Positions 7,856 through 15,654 of a stretch of 33,636 bases of DNA are shown piece after piece. Under the pieces are notes generated by a model. It saw nothing but the letters and a program-made list of their open reading frames with translations, was not told where the DNA came from and did no database searches. Source of the DNA: Kiritimatiellales bacterium (GTDB lineage: Bacteria > Verrucomicrobiota > Kiritimatiellia > Kiritimatiellales > Pontiellaceae); assembly GCA_003230915.1 (NCBI GenBank), contig QIHI01000108.1, positions 1 to 33,636 on the forward strand. Direction: 5' to 3'. The position numbers and the translations under genes were made by a program. Position 1 is the stretch's first letter. The number at the start of each line of letters is the position of its first letter.

Positions 7856-7897
7856 TCCACAGATTGCGCGGATGTACCCTTCCGTGCAATCTGTGGA
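7856..7897. repeat. 42-nt near-perfect inverted repeat (REP-like hairpin) after floA
   Basis: TCCACAGATTGCGCGGA (7856-7872) and TCCGTGCAATCTGTGGA (7881-7897) form a 17-bp stem with a single mismatch (G-U on one strand) around the 8-base loop TGTACCCT. It starts 11 bases beyond the floA stop and ends 19 bases before the ATG of the next gene on the minus strand. No T run follows on either side, so it is unlikely to be an intrinsic terminator. It could be an mRNA-stabilising or processing hairpin, or a REP-type repeat. Confidence 0.8.
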
Positions 7898-7907
7898 TGT
7901 TCATTCA

Positions 7908-8936
7908 TTATTTACTTTCTTCGGGCGCTGCATCATCGCCGTTGGAGAGCGACTCGCGCATGGAGGTGTCGGCCATGATGTTCTTCATTTTAAAGTAGTC
8001 CATCACACCGAGATTTCCTTTGCGGAAGGCTTCGGCCATGGCCAACGGCACTTCGGCCTGGGCTTCGATTACCTTGGCCTGCATCTCCTGGACGCGAGCG
8101 CGCATCTCTTGTTCTTCGGCGATGGCCATGGCGCGACGCCCTTCGGCCTCGGCCTGGCGCATGATCTTGTCGGCTTCGGCGCGGTCGGCTTCGAGCTTGG
8201 CTCCGACGTTGGCGATTTGCCCGACCCCAGCGACGGAGACATCGGCGATATCGATCGAAACAATTTCGAAGGCGGTCTGGGCATCGAGCCCGCTTTCGAG
8301 TACGCGACGGCTGATGGCGTCTGGATTTTCGAGGGCATCTTTGTAGGATGGCATGGAGCCAATGGCACTGACAATGCCTTGGCCTACGCGGGCGATAATG
8401 GTGTCTTCGGTGGCGCCGCCGACGAGGCTTTCGAGGTTGGTCCGCACGGTTACGCGGGCTTTAACGAGGAGTCGAATGCCATCTTTGGCGACGGCATCCA
8501 GCATGCCGCTTACGGATTTGGCAGGATCGGGGCAGTCGATGACCTTCGGGTTAACGCTGGTTTGGACGGCATCGATAATGTTGCGCCCGGCGAGGTCGAT
8601 GGCGGCGGCCTGCTGGAATTTCAGGGTAATGTTAGCTTTGTCGGCGGCGATCATGGCACGGACGACGTTTTGCATGCTTCCACCAGCAAGGTAGTGGGCT
8701 TCAAGCTGGTTGGGGTTCACTTCGATCCCAGCCTTGGCGGCGGAAATATAGGTCAGCACCACCTGATTCGGCGGAACGTGCCGGAGTTTCATGCCGACGA
8801 GATCGCCCCAAATTTTAACTTTAACACCGGAAAATGTGGCGCGGACCCACAACCCGATGACCGGCAGAATAAACGCAAGAACTACAAGAATTAATACAGC
8901 AACAACAATGACAATCGGCATGGATAGTCCAGACAT
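7908..8936 (-). CDS. floA: Flotillin-like protein FloA
   Basis: A 342-residue SPFH-family protein of the FloA type, which assembles functional membrane microdomains and influences membrane fluidity and protein complexes. Residues 7-29 form the membrane hairpin ([21 protein letters not shown]). The PHB/SPFH domain follows, with [39 protein letters not shown] and [35 protein letters not shown], all strongly FloA-like. The C-terminus carries the Ala/Glu-rich coiled region [23 protein letters not shown]. An AAGGA motif precedes the ATG. It lies two bases after the polymer-forming gene and downstream of nfeD; floA-nfeD pairing is typical of this family. Confidence 0.96.
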   Translation of the reverse strand: MSGLSMPIVIVVAVLILVVLAFILPVIGLWVRATFSGVKVKIWGDLVGMKLRHVPPNQVVLTYISAAKAGIEVNPNQLEAHYLAGGSMQNVVRAMIAADKANITLKFQQAAAIDLAGRNIIDAVQTSVNPKVIDCPDPAKSVSGMLDAVAKDGIRLLVKARVTVRTNLESLVGGATEDTIIARVGQGIVSAIGSMPSYKDALENPDAISRRVLESGLDAQTAFEIVSIDIADVSVAGVGQIANVGAKLEADRAEADKIMRQAEAEGRRAMAIAEEQEMRARVQEMQAKVIEAQAEVPLAMAEAFRKGNLGVMDYFKMKNIMADTSMRESLSNGDDAAPEESK

Positions 8937-8938
8937 GG

Positions 8939-10117
8939 TTATTTTTCCTTGGGGTTATATTTTTCATCTCTCATTTTTTTAAGTTGTTTGAGCTCATCCG
9001 GAATCTGGACGAGCAGGCGGCGTCTCTGAAGCAGGCTGAGTACGAGCGCGCCCGTGCCCATGCTCACCACGACCAGTTGCACAGACCAACTGATGGCAGG
9101 GATGGTGGTGGCGATGTAGATTACGGCCAAGCCGAGCGCCATAGACAGCAGGACACCGCCAATCGAGGTGCTTTTGGAGCGCAGGATCAGCGAGCCGACC
9201 ACCAGTCCCATGATGATGCGGCTGGTGTAGGCCATGAATCCCCAACCGCCGAGAATTAGTGCACCGAGCGGTGCGCCGATGATGGAAGAGAGGCTCATAA
9301 TTCCGAATATCGGAAGTGTTAGTGCAAACAGACCACCGACCCAGAGGCATTTCAGCGGAGAGGTGCGGATCAGTTGCGAGGACATGGCGGTGGTCATTGG
9401 AAACAGACTGATGAACGGAACGCCGACGAGCAGGGCGGCGAGAAACCACAGGCCACGGGCATAGAGCCGATCTAGCGAGAAGGTGGGCGCGGCCTGTGGG
9501 ATGGCACGGTGTAGCTGGCCGGCCACGATACCTTCGGTGGGTACGAGTTCCTTGTTGGAAGAGTAGGTCAAGTCGCCGCCGATACGTGCGTTGCGCTGGA
9601 GGATGATTTCCGGCGCCACGATATCCAGATTCCCGGCAATGCTTCCGGCGATGGTGACGACTCGGCTGGCCGTGATGGAGACATCGCCCTGAGTCTCGCC
9701 TTCGAGGATCACGCTATTACCGAAGAAGCGGATGCTTCCGCCAATGTGTGCTTCTGGGGAAATCTTGACCGTATCGCCGATGGCCATGAGGTTGCCGCCG
9801 ACGGTGCCGCCAACCTGTACGGTTTTTCCCATCAGTCGGACATTGCGCTTGGCCATTCCGGTTAGATCGATGAGGTTTCCCATTCCCCAGACATTTCGCT
9901 CGAATTCACCGCCGAGATTCATCTGATTCCCGCTGAACAGGAAGAGATCCTCCTTTACGAGTCCGTTCACCTCGGCCTCGTTCGTATAGATCCATTGTTC
10001 TTCGGCAAGGGTTTCGGCCATCGCAACGGTATAGGTGTTGGTGGCGGCGAAGCGAATAGCCTGCGCTTGGGCGGTCAGCAATCCGGCTGTTATGAGAAAT
10101 AGGAGGGTACGGTGCAT
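8939..10117 (-). CDS. Secreted polymer-forming (bactofilin-like) domain with C-terminal membrane helices
   Basis: A 392-residue protein with an N-terminal signal peptide (residues 1-20, ending AQAQA). Residues ~35-195 contain regularly spaced short strands with glycine turns ([68 protein letters not shown]), typical of a right-handed beta-helix of the polymer-forming/bactofilin type. The C-terminal ~170 residues hold four to five hydrophobic helices rich in Gly and Leu. This layout would put the beta-helix outside the cytoplasm, unlike classical cytoplasmic bactofilins. ATG at 10117 is preferred because it begins the signal peptide and follows the nfeD stop by two bases; an in-frame start at 10192 would overlap nfeD. 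Confidence 0.85.
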   Translation of the reverse strand: MHRTLLFLITAGLLTAQAQAIRFAATNTYTVAMAETLAEEQWIYTNEAEVNGLVKEDLFLFSGNQMNLGGEFERNVWGMGNLIDLTGMAKRNVRLMGKTVQVGGTVGGNLMAIGDTVKISPEAHIGGSIRFFGNSVILEGETQGDVSITASRVVTIAGSIAGNLDIVAPEIILQRNARIGGDLTYSSNKELVPTEGIVAGQLHRAIPQAAPTFSLDRLYARGLWFLAALLVGVPFISLFPMTTAMSSQLIRTSPLKCLWVGGLFALTLPIFGIMSLSSIIGAPLGALILGGWGFMAYTSRIIMGLVVGSLILRSKSTSIGGVLLSMALGLAVIYIATTIPAISWSVQLVVVSMGTGALVLSLLQRRRLLVQIPDELKQLKKMRDEKYNPKEK

Positions 10118-10119
10118 AA

Positions 10120-10593
10120 TTAGCTTTTTACGACGGAGACATGACCGTCTGAGGTGGTGGAAATTTTTATAGGTTGGCCGGCTTCGATCCATTCGCCATC
10201 GGCCATTACGTCGATGCGCTTGCCGTTGAAACGGGCGATGCCTGACGGGCGCAGGGTGGAGACCGCTTCGCCGGTGGCGCCGACGGGAAACGTATCGACC
10301 TCATTGTGAGCCTTATAATCCTTGGTGCTAGCCGTGAGCGACAGGCTTTTCCCAATCCGGCTTTTCGGGAAATATTTAATCCAGACCACGAAGGTCACAA
10401 TCCCAACCAGCAACAGGGCAAAGGCACTCAGCATGTTCCACGGTGCGGGAAAGTTCCACCAGCCCACACCGGCCGCCGCCACCCAGGCCACGGATCCAAA
10501 AATTCCGAGGATACCACCCGGCAGAAAAATCTCCGTTCCAATCAGGAGAAAGCCCACCAGCAGAAGAGTAATGTATAGCGATGTAGGTTCCAT
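10120..10593 (-). CDS. nfeD: Short NfeD-family membrane protein
   Basis: A 157-residue NfeD protein of the short type without the serine-protease domain. Residues 1-75 carry three hydrophobic helices (LYITLLLVGFLLIGTEIFLP, GILGIFGSVAWVAAAGVGW, MLSAFALLLVGIVTFVVW). The C-terminal ~60 residues form the OB-fold: VGATGEAVSTLRPSGIARFNGKRIDVMADGEWIEAGQPIKI is the classic NfeDb strand pattern. Short NfeD proteins act with flotillins such as FloA in membrane microdomains. It is the first gene of the minus-strand run. Its promoter region adjoins the inverted-repeat segment at 10647-10830. Confidence 0.93.
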   Translation of the reverse strand: MEPTSLYITLLLVGFLLIGTEIFLPGGILGIFGSVAWVAAAGVGWWNFPAPWNMLSAFALLLVGIVTFVVWIKYFPKSRIGKSLSLTASTKDYKAHNEVDTFPVGATGEAVSTLRPSGIARFNGKRIDVMADGEWIEAGQPIKISTTSDGHVSVVKS

Positions 10594-10646
10594 GAGCGGA
10601 ATACTATGGGGAAGGCGGGAGGATTGGAAGCTAGAAGCGCGATAGT

Positions 10647-10830
10647 AGTCTGTAAATTAAAATACCCACTAGTACCTCATGCCAGACACGTAGTGAGGCT
10701 GGCGCACCGAGACGGCAGCGAAGCGGCAATGAACCTTTCTTCAATTCACGACAAACGAGGATGAGCGTATCGGCAATGGAGTAAGAGATACATTTGCCTC
10801 AGAAAAGTTGGGTATTTTAATGTACAGTCT
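10647..10830. mobile_element. Candidate MITE-like element with 21-bp terminal inverted repeats
   Basis: The left end (10647-10667, AGTCTGTAAATTAAAATACCC) and the reverse complement of the right end (10810-10830) match at 19 of 21 positions. Just outside, GATAG occurs on both sides with a small length difference. The 184-bp length, AT-rich ends and absence of a coding gene fit a non-autonomous element or its relic. A target-site duplication is not certain, and I found no second copy in the window, so mobility is inferred. Confidence 0.5.
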
Positions 10831-10859
10831 ATCAACAAGAAACTTCTTGCTCGGAGGGG

Positions 10860-10886
10860 TTGACACGCCTATTCGGCTACTATAAC
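10860..10886 (+). promoter_or_regulatory. Promoter of rplM-rpsI
   Basis: TTGACA at 10860-10865 is a perfect -35 box. TATAAC at 10881-10886 is a good -10 box, though the 15-base spacer is short. Transcription would begin near 10893, leaving a leader of about 43 bases with AGAGGA as ribosome-binding site before the ATG at 10936. Confidence 0.6.
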
Positions 10887-10935
10887 TTCCCGCCCTTGTA
10901 CTTTTTACCGAAATCCATTGAGAGGATGATTTGCA

Positions 10936-11364
10936 ATGAAAACTTTTGTGCCCAAAGAGGCTGATGTTGTACGTGAATGGTTCGTGGTTGATGCCGCGGG
11001 AAAAACGACAGGCCGTTTGGCGGTTGTGATTGCTAATACGTTGCGCGGACGTAACAAGCCCACCTACACCCCGCACGTTGATACCGGTGCGTTTGTTGTC
11101 GTGACTAATGCCGACAAGATTAAACTGACTGGCAACAAGGAAGAGAAGAAGATCTATCAGGACTATTCGGGCTATTCCAGTGGTCGCACCGAAACCAAAG
11201 CGAAGGATATCCGCGCCAAGAACCCGGAGCGGATCATCACCCAGGCGGTTAAGGGCATGTTGCCGGTCAACCGGCAGAGCCGCCAAATCCTCACCCGCTT
11301 AAAAGTCTACGCTGGTGCGGATCACCCGCACGCCGCGCAACAGGTGCAGGAACTTAAAATTTAA
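10936..11364 (+). CDS. rplM: 50S ribosomal protein L13
   Basis: A 142-residue L13, an early-assembly protein of the large subunit. Family marks are REWFVVDAAGKTTGRLA near the N-terminus, the internal DKIKLTGNKEEKKIYQDYSGY with the following SGRTETKA, and AVKGMLPVNRQSRQILTRLKVYAGADHPH. Length is typical. It is followed after 20 bases by rpsI, the usual L13-S9 operon. An AGAGGA motif lies ten bases before the start. Confidence 0.98.
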   Translation: MKTFVPKEADVVREWFVVDAAGKTTGRLAVVIANTLRGRNKPTYTPHVDTGAFVVVTNADKIKLTGNKEEKKIYQDYSGYSSGRTETKAKDIRAKNPERIITQAVKGMLPVNRQSRQILTRLKVYAGADHPHAAQQVQELKI

Positions 11365-11384
11365 CGATCAGCAGGAAAATTATC

Positions 11385-11786
11385 ATGGCTAAAAAAGATA
11401 CCTTAGAACTAGCGGCAACCGGTCGGCGCAAAACCTCCATCGCACGTGTGCGCATGGTAGCGGGTAGCGGAATAATTACCGTCAACGGATTGGAAGTTAA
11501 CGATTATTTCCAAACTGCAATGCAGCGGGAACTGCTCAAGAAGCCGTTCATCACCGCGGATGTGGTAGGTAAATTTGATGTGATCGCCTCCGTTAAGGGT
11601 GGCGGAAAATCCGGACAGTGCGGCGCGGTGGTTCATGGGGTTGCCCGTGCATTGGCCGGTTCCGACGAGGAGTTGCGCGACGTACTTAAGAAAGCCGGAT
11701 TTATCACTCGTGATGCTCGCGTGAAAGAGCGTAAAAAGCCGGGTCAGCCGGGTGCACGTAAACGGTTCCAGTTCTCCAAGCGTTAA
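11385..11786 (+). CDS. rpsI: 30S ribosomal protein S9
   Basis: A 133-residue S9. The N-terminus has AATGRRKTSIARVRMVAGSGIITVNG, the middle VKGGGKSGQCGAVVHGVARAL, and the C-terminus the basic PGARKRFQFSKR tail. Its final SKR reaches the P-site tRNA in ribosome structures. Length and ending are canonical. A GCAGGAAAA motif precedes the ATG, and an intrinsic terminator follows 20 bases after the stop. Confidence 0.98.
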   Translation: MAKKDTLELAATGRRKTSIARVRMVAGSGIITVNGLEVNDYFQTAMQRELLKKPFITADVVGKFDVIASVKGGGKSGQCGAVVHGVARALAGSDEELRDVLKKAGFITRDARVKERKKPGQPGARKRFQFSKR

Positions 11787-11806
11787 TCGCTGGGCAACCC
11801 CGTTGC

Positions 11807-11837
11807 AAAAGCCTCCCGAAACCGGGGGGCTTTTTTT
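11807..11837 (+). terminator. Intrinsic terminator of rplM-rpsI
   Basis: AAAAGCCTCCCG (11807-11818) pairs with CGGGGGGCTTTT around the loop AAAC, with one T-G pair, and runs into seven T. This is a strong classical terminator separating the ribosomal genes from argJ. Confidence 0.93.
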
Positions 11838-11892
11838 GTTTTCCAACCTTTGTGAAATAGTTTTAATCCAACCTCTTAAAAAGGACGAACTC

Positions 11893-13077
11893 ATGTATTC
11901 AAACCTAGAACTACCGAAAGGCTTTAAATGCGCGGGAATCGCTGCTGGGATCAAGGCCGATGGGTCAAAGGACATGGCGCTGATCCTTTCCGAAGAACCC
12001 GCCACCGCCGCCGGAGTTTTCACTACGAATCAAGTATGTGCCGCCCCCGTTAAACTGTGCCGGGAGCATTTAGCACATGGGTCGGCACGAGCCATCGTAC
12101 TTAATAGTGGAATCGCCAATGCTTGCACCGGTTCTGCCGGTATGGTGGCCGCGCGCGGCATGGCCGCCGAGGCCGCCGAGGCCATCGGTTGCCAGGAATC
12201 GGAAATTTTTGTCTGTTCCACCGGGCGGATTGGGCCGCAGTTGCCACTGGATAAAATCGTAGTTGGTATCGGAAACCTATACTCCGCCGCATCCGGTGGG
12301 AATGTGCAAGCTACCGCCGAGGCCATGATGACCACCGACACTCGGCCCAAAGTTTCGGTCGCCGAGACTCAAGTGGACGGGAAGAGTGTTAAAATCGTTG
12401 GCTTCGCCAAAGGGGCCGGCATGATTGAGCCGAATATGGCTACGATGCTTTCATTTATCACCACTGATGCCGCCGTCGAATCGCAAGCGTTGCAGGCCGC
12501 CCTGAAAAAGGCGGTGGATCTGAGCTTTAACCGGATTACGATCGATGGCGACCAAAGCACCAACGATACCGTCCTCGCGCTCGCCAACGGTGCAGCGGGC
12601 AACGTGCCGCTCGGCGAAGCTTCCAAAGGGTGGGAAGAATTTTCCGAAGCACTGAACAACGTCTGCCACGAGTTGGCGCTGATGATTGTTCACGACGGCG
12701 AGGGGGCCGATAAGTTTGTGACCGTCCATGTAACTGGTGCTGAATCGGATGCCGCCGCCGATCTCGCCGCGCGGTCGGTCGCGAACTCGCTTTTGAATAA
12801 AACCGCTTGGGCAGGAGAATATCCTAATTGGGGGAGGGTGATGGACTCCATCGGCTACTCCAAGGCGCGGGTCGATGAAGATCGGGTTTCGATCCGCTAC
12901 GATGGCGTACAGGCGGTTGCTAATGGTATGCGGACGGAAATTCCGCAAGCGGAATTGATTAAGGTGGTTTCCCAGTCCGATTTTGCTATAAATATTGACC
13001 TGCATCTTGGGGAGGGAAGCGCCACGGTCTACACCTGCAACTGTACCGAGGAATATGTGCGGATCAATGTAGAGTAG
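11893..13077 (+). CDS. argJ: Bifunctional ornithine acetyltransferase / N-acetylglutamate synthase
   Basis: A 394-residue ArgJ that transfers acetyl groups from N-acetylornithine to glutamate, recycling acetyl in arginine synthesis. The self-cleavage site that yields alpha and beta chains is in EPNMATMLSF, with the nucleophile Thr184. Other marks are STGRIGPQLPLDKI, FAKGAGMIEPN, RITIDGDQSTNDTV, HDGEGADKFV and the N-terminal VFTTNQVCAAPV. ATG at 11893 is chosen because AAGGA lies eight bases before it; the reading frame runs open further upstream through the rpsI terminator, but that part is not protein-like. It is the first gene of an arg operon with argB 26 bases downstream. The presence of ArgJ suggests the cyclic acetyl pathway. 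Confidence 0.96.
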   Translation: MYSNLELPKGFKCAGIAAGIKADGSKDMALILSEEPATAAGVFTTNQVCAAPVKLCREHLAHGSARAIVLNSGIANACTGSAGMVAARGMAAEAAEAIGCQESEIFVCSTGRIGPQLPLDKIVVGIGNLYSAASGGNVQATAEAMMTTDTRPKVSVAETQVDGKSVKIVGFAKGAGMIEPNMATMLSFITTDAAVESQALQAALKKAVDLSFNRITIDGDQSTNDTVLALANGAAGNVPLGEASKGWEEFSEALNNVCHELALMIVHDGEGADKFVTVHVTGAESDAAADLAARSVANSLLNKTAWAGEYPNWGRVMDSIGYSKARVDEDRVSIRYDGVQAVANGMRTEIPQAELIKVVSQSDFAINIDLHLGEGSATVYTCNCTEEYVRINVE

Positions 13078-13103
13078 AACGAAATACGCAAGGGATTAAC
13101 TCA

Positions 13104-13976
13104 ATGGACAAGTTTATCGAAAAAGCCGCCGCTCTGACCGAAGCGCTACCCTTCATCCAACAGTTTCGCGGCGAGACCGTGGTGGTGAAGCTGGGTGGCA
13201 GCATCATGGAGCACGAGGATGGCTACAGCCGGATTATGCAGGACATTGCATTCATGGAATGCGTCGGGCTTCTTCCGGTGGTGGTGCATGGCGGTGGCAA
13301 GGCGATTTCTCGGTCGATGAAGGCGGCGAATATTGCGCCCAACTTTGTGCACGGTTTGCGCGTGACCGATGACGCCACCACTCGGGTGGTGGAACAGGTA
13401 CTGAACCACGAGGTGAATCCCCGTCTTGTGGAAATTATTCAGCGGTTCCACGGCAAGGCGCGTGGTATCCACGGCGAGGATATTCTCCGGGTGGACAAGT
13501 TGACCGGTGAAGATCCGAAAACCAACACGCCGTTCGATTGGGGCTATGTAGGTAAGATTAACCAAGTGGATATCGAGCCCATTCTGGCCTATCTGCGCTC
13601 GGATATTGTTCCGGTCATCACGCCGCTGGGACGGGGTGCCGACGGCCATCTATACAACATTAACGCCGATGATGCGGCCACGGCGATCGCTTGTGCGCTG
13701 AACGCACGCAAGCTGGTGTTCTTGACGGATGTGCCCGGCCTGCTACTTGACCCAGAAGATAAAGCCTCGTTGATCTCATCGCTCCATTTAGGCGAGGTGA
13801 ACGAATTGATCAAGCGCGGGGTGATCACCGGCGGAATGCTACCGAAGATCAAGGGTATGATGGGGGCTGTGCAGTCCGGTATTAAGAAGGTGCACATTAT
13901 TGATGCATCAATGCCGCACTCTCTTCTTCTGGAACTGTTTACGAATGAAGGAGTGGGGACTGAAATAACGGAATAG
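13104..13976 (+). CDS. argB: Acetylglutamate kinase
   Basis: A 290-residue amino-acid kinase that phosphorylates N-acetylglutamate, the second step of arginine synthesis. The phosphate-binding lysine and glycines are in VVVKLGGSIM near residues 26-35. VVVHGGGKAIS is the substrate-binding glycine loop, INADDAATAIACAL the nucleotide-site motif, and GVITGGMLPKI the C-terminal lysine-containing motif. A helical N-terminal extension (about 20 residues, DKFIEKAAALTEALPFIQQF) resembles the one that links dimers in hexameric, arginine-inhibited enzymes, so feedback inhibition is plausible but inferred. The gap to argD is four bases. Confidence 0.96.
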   Translation: MDKFIEKAAALTEALPFIQQFRGETVVVKLGGSIMEHEDGYSRIMQDIAFMECVGLLPVVVHGGGKAISRSMKAANIAPNFVHGLRVTDDATTRVVEQVLNHEVNPRLVEIIQRFHGKARGIHGEDILRVDKLTGEDPKTNTPFDWGYVGKINQVDIEPILAYLRSDIVPVITPLGRGADGHLYNINADDAATAIACALNARKLVFLTDVPGLLLDPEDKASLISSLHLGEVNELIKRGVITGGMLPKIKGMMGAVQSGIKKVHIIDASMPHSLLLELFTNEGVGTEITE

Positions 13977-13980
13977 AAGA

Positions 13981-15201
13981 ATGAATACTCAAGAGATCGC
14001 AGATTTACAGAAAAATTATCTTATTCCAACCTATGCACCGGAACTGGCTCTCGTCGAAGGTTCGGGTACAAGCGTGTGGGATGCGGAAGGGAACGAGTAT
14101 CTCGATTTTGTGTCGGGCATTGCCGTTACCAATATAGGCCATTGCCATCCGAAGATGGTGCGGGCAGTACAGGATCAGGTCGAGACACTGGTTCATATTT
14201 CCAATCTCTACTACAACGAAAAGCAACCGCAGTTAGCAAAGGCTCTCGCGGAGCACTCCGGGCTGATGGACGCAAAGTGCTTTTTCTGCAATTCGGGGGC
14301 GGAAGCCAATGAAGGCCTGATCAAACTGGCCCGGTTGTGGGGGAGCGATCAGGGCAAGTTTGAAATTGTTACCATGCAGCAGTCGTTCCACGGGCGGACG
14401 CTTGCCACACTGACCGCTACCGGACAGGAGAAGATCAAGATAGGTTTCGGCCCGCTACCGAAAGGGTTTGTCTACGCCAACTTCAACGATCTTCAATCGA
14501 TTGAAGATGCCATCACACCCAAGACGGTCGCCGTATTGGTCGAGGCGTTGCAGGGCGAAGGCGGCGTAATTCCCGCCGACCCAGAGTTTCTTTCCGGCCT
14601 GAGGAAGCTGTGCGATGAAAAAGGTATCCTATTACTGTGCGACGAAGTGCAGTGCGGTATGGGGCGGACGGGAAAATGGTTCGGTTTCCAGAATTATGAT
14701 GTGCAGCCCGACGCGTTCTCTTTGGCAAAAGGTCTCGGCAATGGTTTTCCGATTGGAGCGATCGTTGCAGGTTCAACGCTGGCCAATACCTTTCAGGTGG
14801 GTCATCACGCCACGACTTTCGGCGGAACACCACTGGCCTGCTCTGCCGCGTTGGCGGTGATTGAAGTGATTGAAGACGAGGACCTGATCGCCAATACGAC
14901 GATGATGGGGGCCTATTTGGTGGAAGGGCTCTGCGAGATTTCTATGAAGCATAAACAATGGATTTCCGGCGTTCGAGGGCTGGGATTATTGCTCGGGTTG
15001 GTGCTCGATGTGCCAGCGCTTCCGCTGCAGAAAAAATTACAGGAAAAAGGGATGCTCTCACTAGCCACTGCAGGTAATGTGTTGCGTTTATTGCCCCCAT
15101 TGAATGTTTCGCAAAAGGAGATCGATCAAGCGCTCCGGTTGATCCGCGAAACCTGCGAGGAATTGAATCCTGAAATGGCGGCTCTGTCGCCGAATCCATA
15201 A
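13981..15201 (+). CDS. argD: Acetylornithine aminotransferase
   Basis: A 406-residue class III PLP aminotransferase that makes N-acetylornithine from N-acetylglutamate semialdehyde. The PLP-binding lysine is Lys250 in SLAKGLGNGFPIGA. CDEVQCGMGRTGKWF supplies the aspartate contacting the PLP nitrogen, and CFFCNSGAEANEGLIKLAR is the phosphate-binding segment. The arg operon context separates it from ornithine and GABA aminotransferases of the same family. In many bacteria this enzyme also serves as succinyl-DAP aminotransferase in lysine synthesis; whether it does here cannot be told. Confidence 0.95.
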   Translation: MNTQEIADLQKNYLIPTYAPELALVEGSGTSVWDAEGNEYLDFVSGIAVTNIGHCHPKMVRAVQDQVETLVHISNLYYNEKQPQLAKALAEHSGLMDAKCFFCNSGAEANEGLIKLARLWGSDQGKFEIVTMQQSFHGRTLATLTATGQEKIKIGFGPLPKGFVYANFNDLQSIEDAITPKTVAVLVEALQGEGGVIPADPEFLSGLRKLCDEKGILLLCDEVQCGMGRTGKWFGFQNYDVQPDAFSLAKGLGNGFPIGAIVAGSTLANTFQVGHHATTFGGTPLACSAALAVIEVIEDEDLIANTTMMGAYLVEGLCEISMKHKQWISGVRGLGLLLGLVLDVPALPLQKKLQEKGMLSLATAGNVLRLLPPLNVSQKEIDQALRLIRETCEELNPEMAALSPNP

Positions 15202-15270
15202 GAGCGTAGACGAGTGCTTCCAGCCTCGTTGCGTTGGTTGAGTTTTTTTAACAAAGAAGGAGAATTAAAA

Positions 15271-15636
15271 ATGGCATATGATTTAACCGGAAAAGTAAAA
15301 CTGGTCCAGGACGCCCAGACGTTCGGGAGTGGATTCACAAAACGCGAAGTGGTGGTGACCGTCGAGGACGGAAAATATCCACAGGAGATCAGTCTGGAAT
15401 TCGTTCAAGATAAGGTGAGTTTGCTCGATAATATTCAGCCGGGGCAGGAAGTAACCATTACCTTCGACATCCGAGGGCGCGAATATAACGGGCGCTACTT
15501 TAACAATCTCCAAGGTTGGAAAATCCAATCTGATGCTCCGGCGCCTGCTCCTACCACCACCGACGAAAAACCGCCAGCTTCCGATAAGGATGTCCCCGCC
15601 GATTTTAATGACTACGAAGACGATATCCCGTTTTAA
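15271..15636 (+). CDS. DUF3127 OB-fold protein with SSB-like acidic tip
   Basis: A 121-residue protein of the DUF3127 type. Residues 3-85 form an OB-fold-like set of strands: LTGKVKLVQDAQTFGSGFTKREVVVTVEDGKYPQEIS, then LEFVQDKVSLLDNIQPGQEVTITFDIRGRE and YFNNLQGWKI. Residues 87-110 are a Pro/Ala/Asp-rich linker. The C-terminus is NDYEDDIPF, which matches the acidic D-D-I-P-F tip that bacterial single-stranded-DNA-binding proteins use to recruit partners. AAGGAGAA lies just before the ATG at 15271; an in-frame start at 15214 lacks a site and reads poorly. It sits between argD and argG with an 18-base gap to argG. Confidence 0.85.
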   Translation: MAYDLTGKVKLVQDAQTFGSGFTKREVVVTVEDGKYPQEISLEFVQDKVSLLDNIQPGQEVTITFDIRGREYNGRYFNNLQGWKIQSDAPAPAPTTTDEKPPASDKDVPADFNDYEDDIPF

Positions 15637-15654
15637 ACTAGGAAGGAATGAATC

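Larger units (their letters stand above)
10594..10935. other. Divergent intergenic region between nfeD and rplM
   Basis: This 342-base gap holds the inverted-repeat-bounded segment (10647-10830), then the rplM promoter (10860-10886) and leader. The minus strand has a stop-free stretch of about 55 codons ending at 10631, crossing the left repeat. It has no ATG start, and I see no recognisable protein in it. The nfeD promoter must lie in or near the left end of the segment, but I cannot point to convincing hexamers. Confidence 0.6.

Noticed and set aside
7856-7897. Hairpin after floA as an intrinsic terminator
   Set aside because: No T run follows the stem on either strand and the next gene begins 19 bases later, so termination is not supported.
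7872-8894. Long plus-strand open frame of 340 codons opposite floA
   Set aside because: It mirrors the floA codons (Gly/Phe/Asp/His-rich), has no recognisable domain and no ribosome-binding site, and floA is a certain gene.
11752-11892. N-terminal extension of ArgJ upstream of the ATG at 11893
   Set aside because: It would overlap the rpsI 3' end and read through its terminator; a good ribosome-binding site precedes the ATG at 11893.
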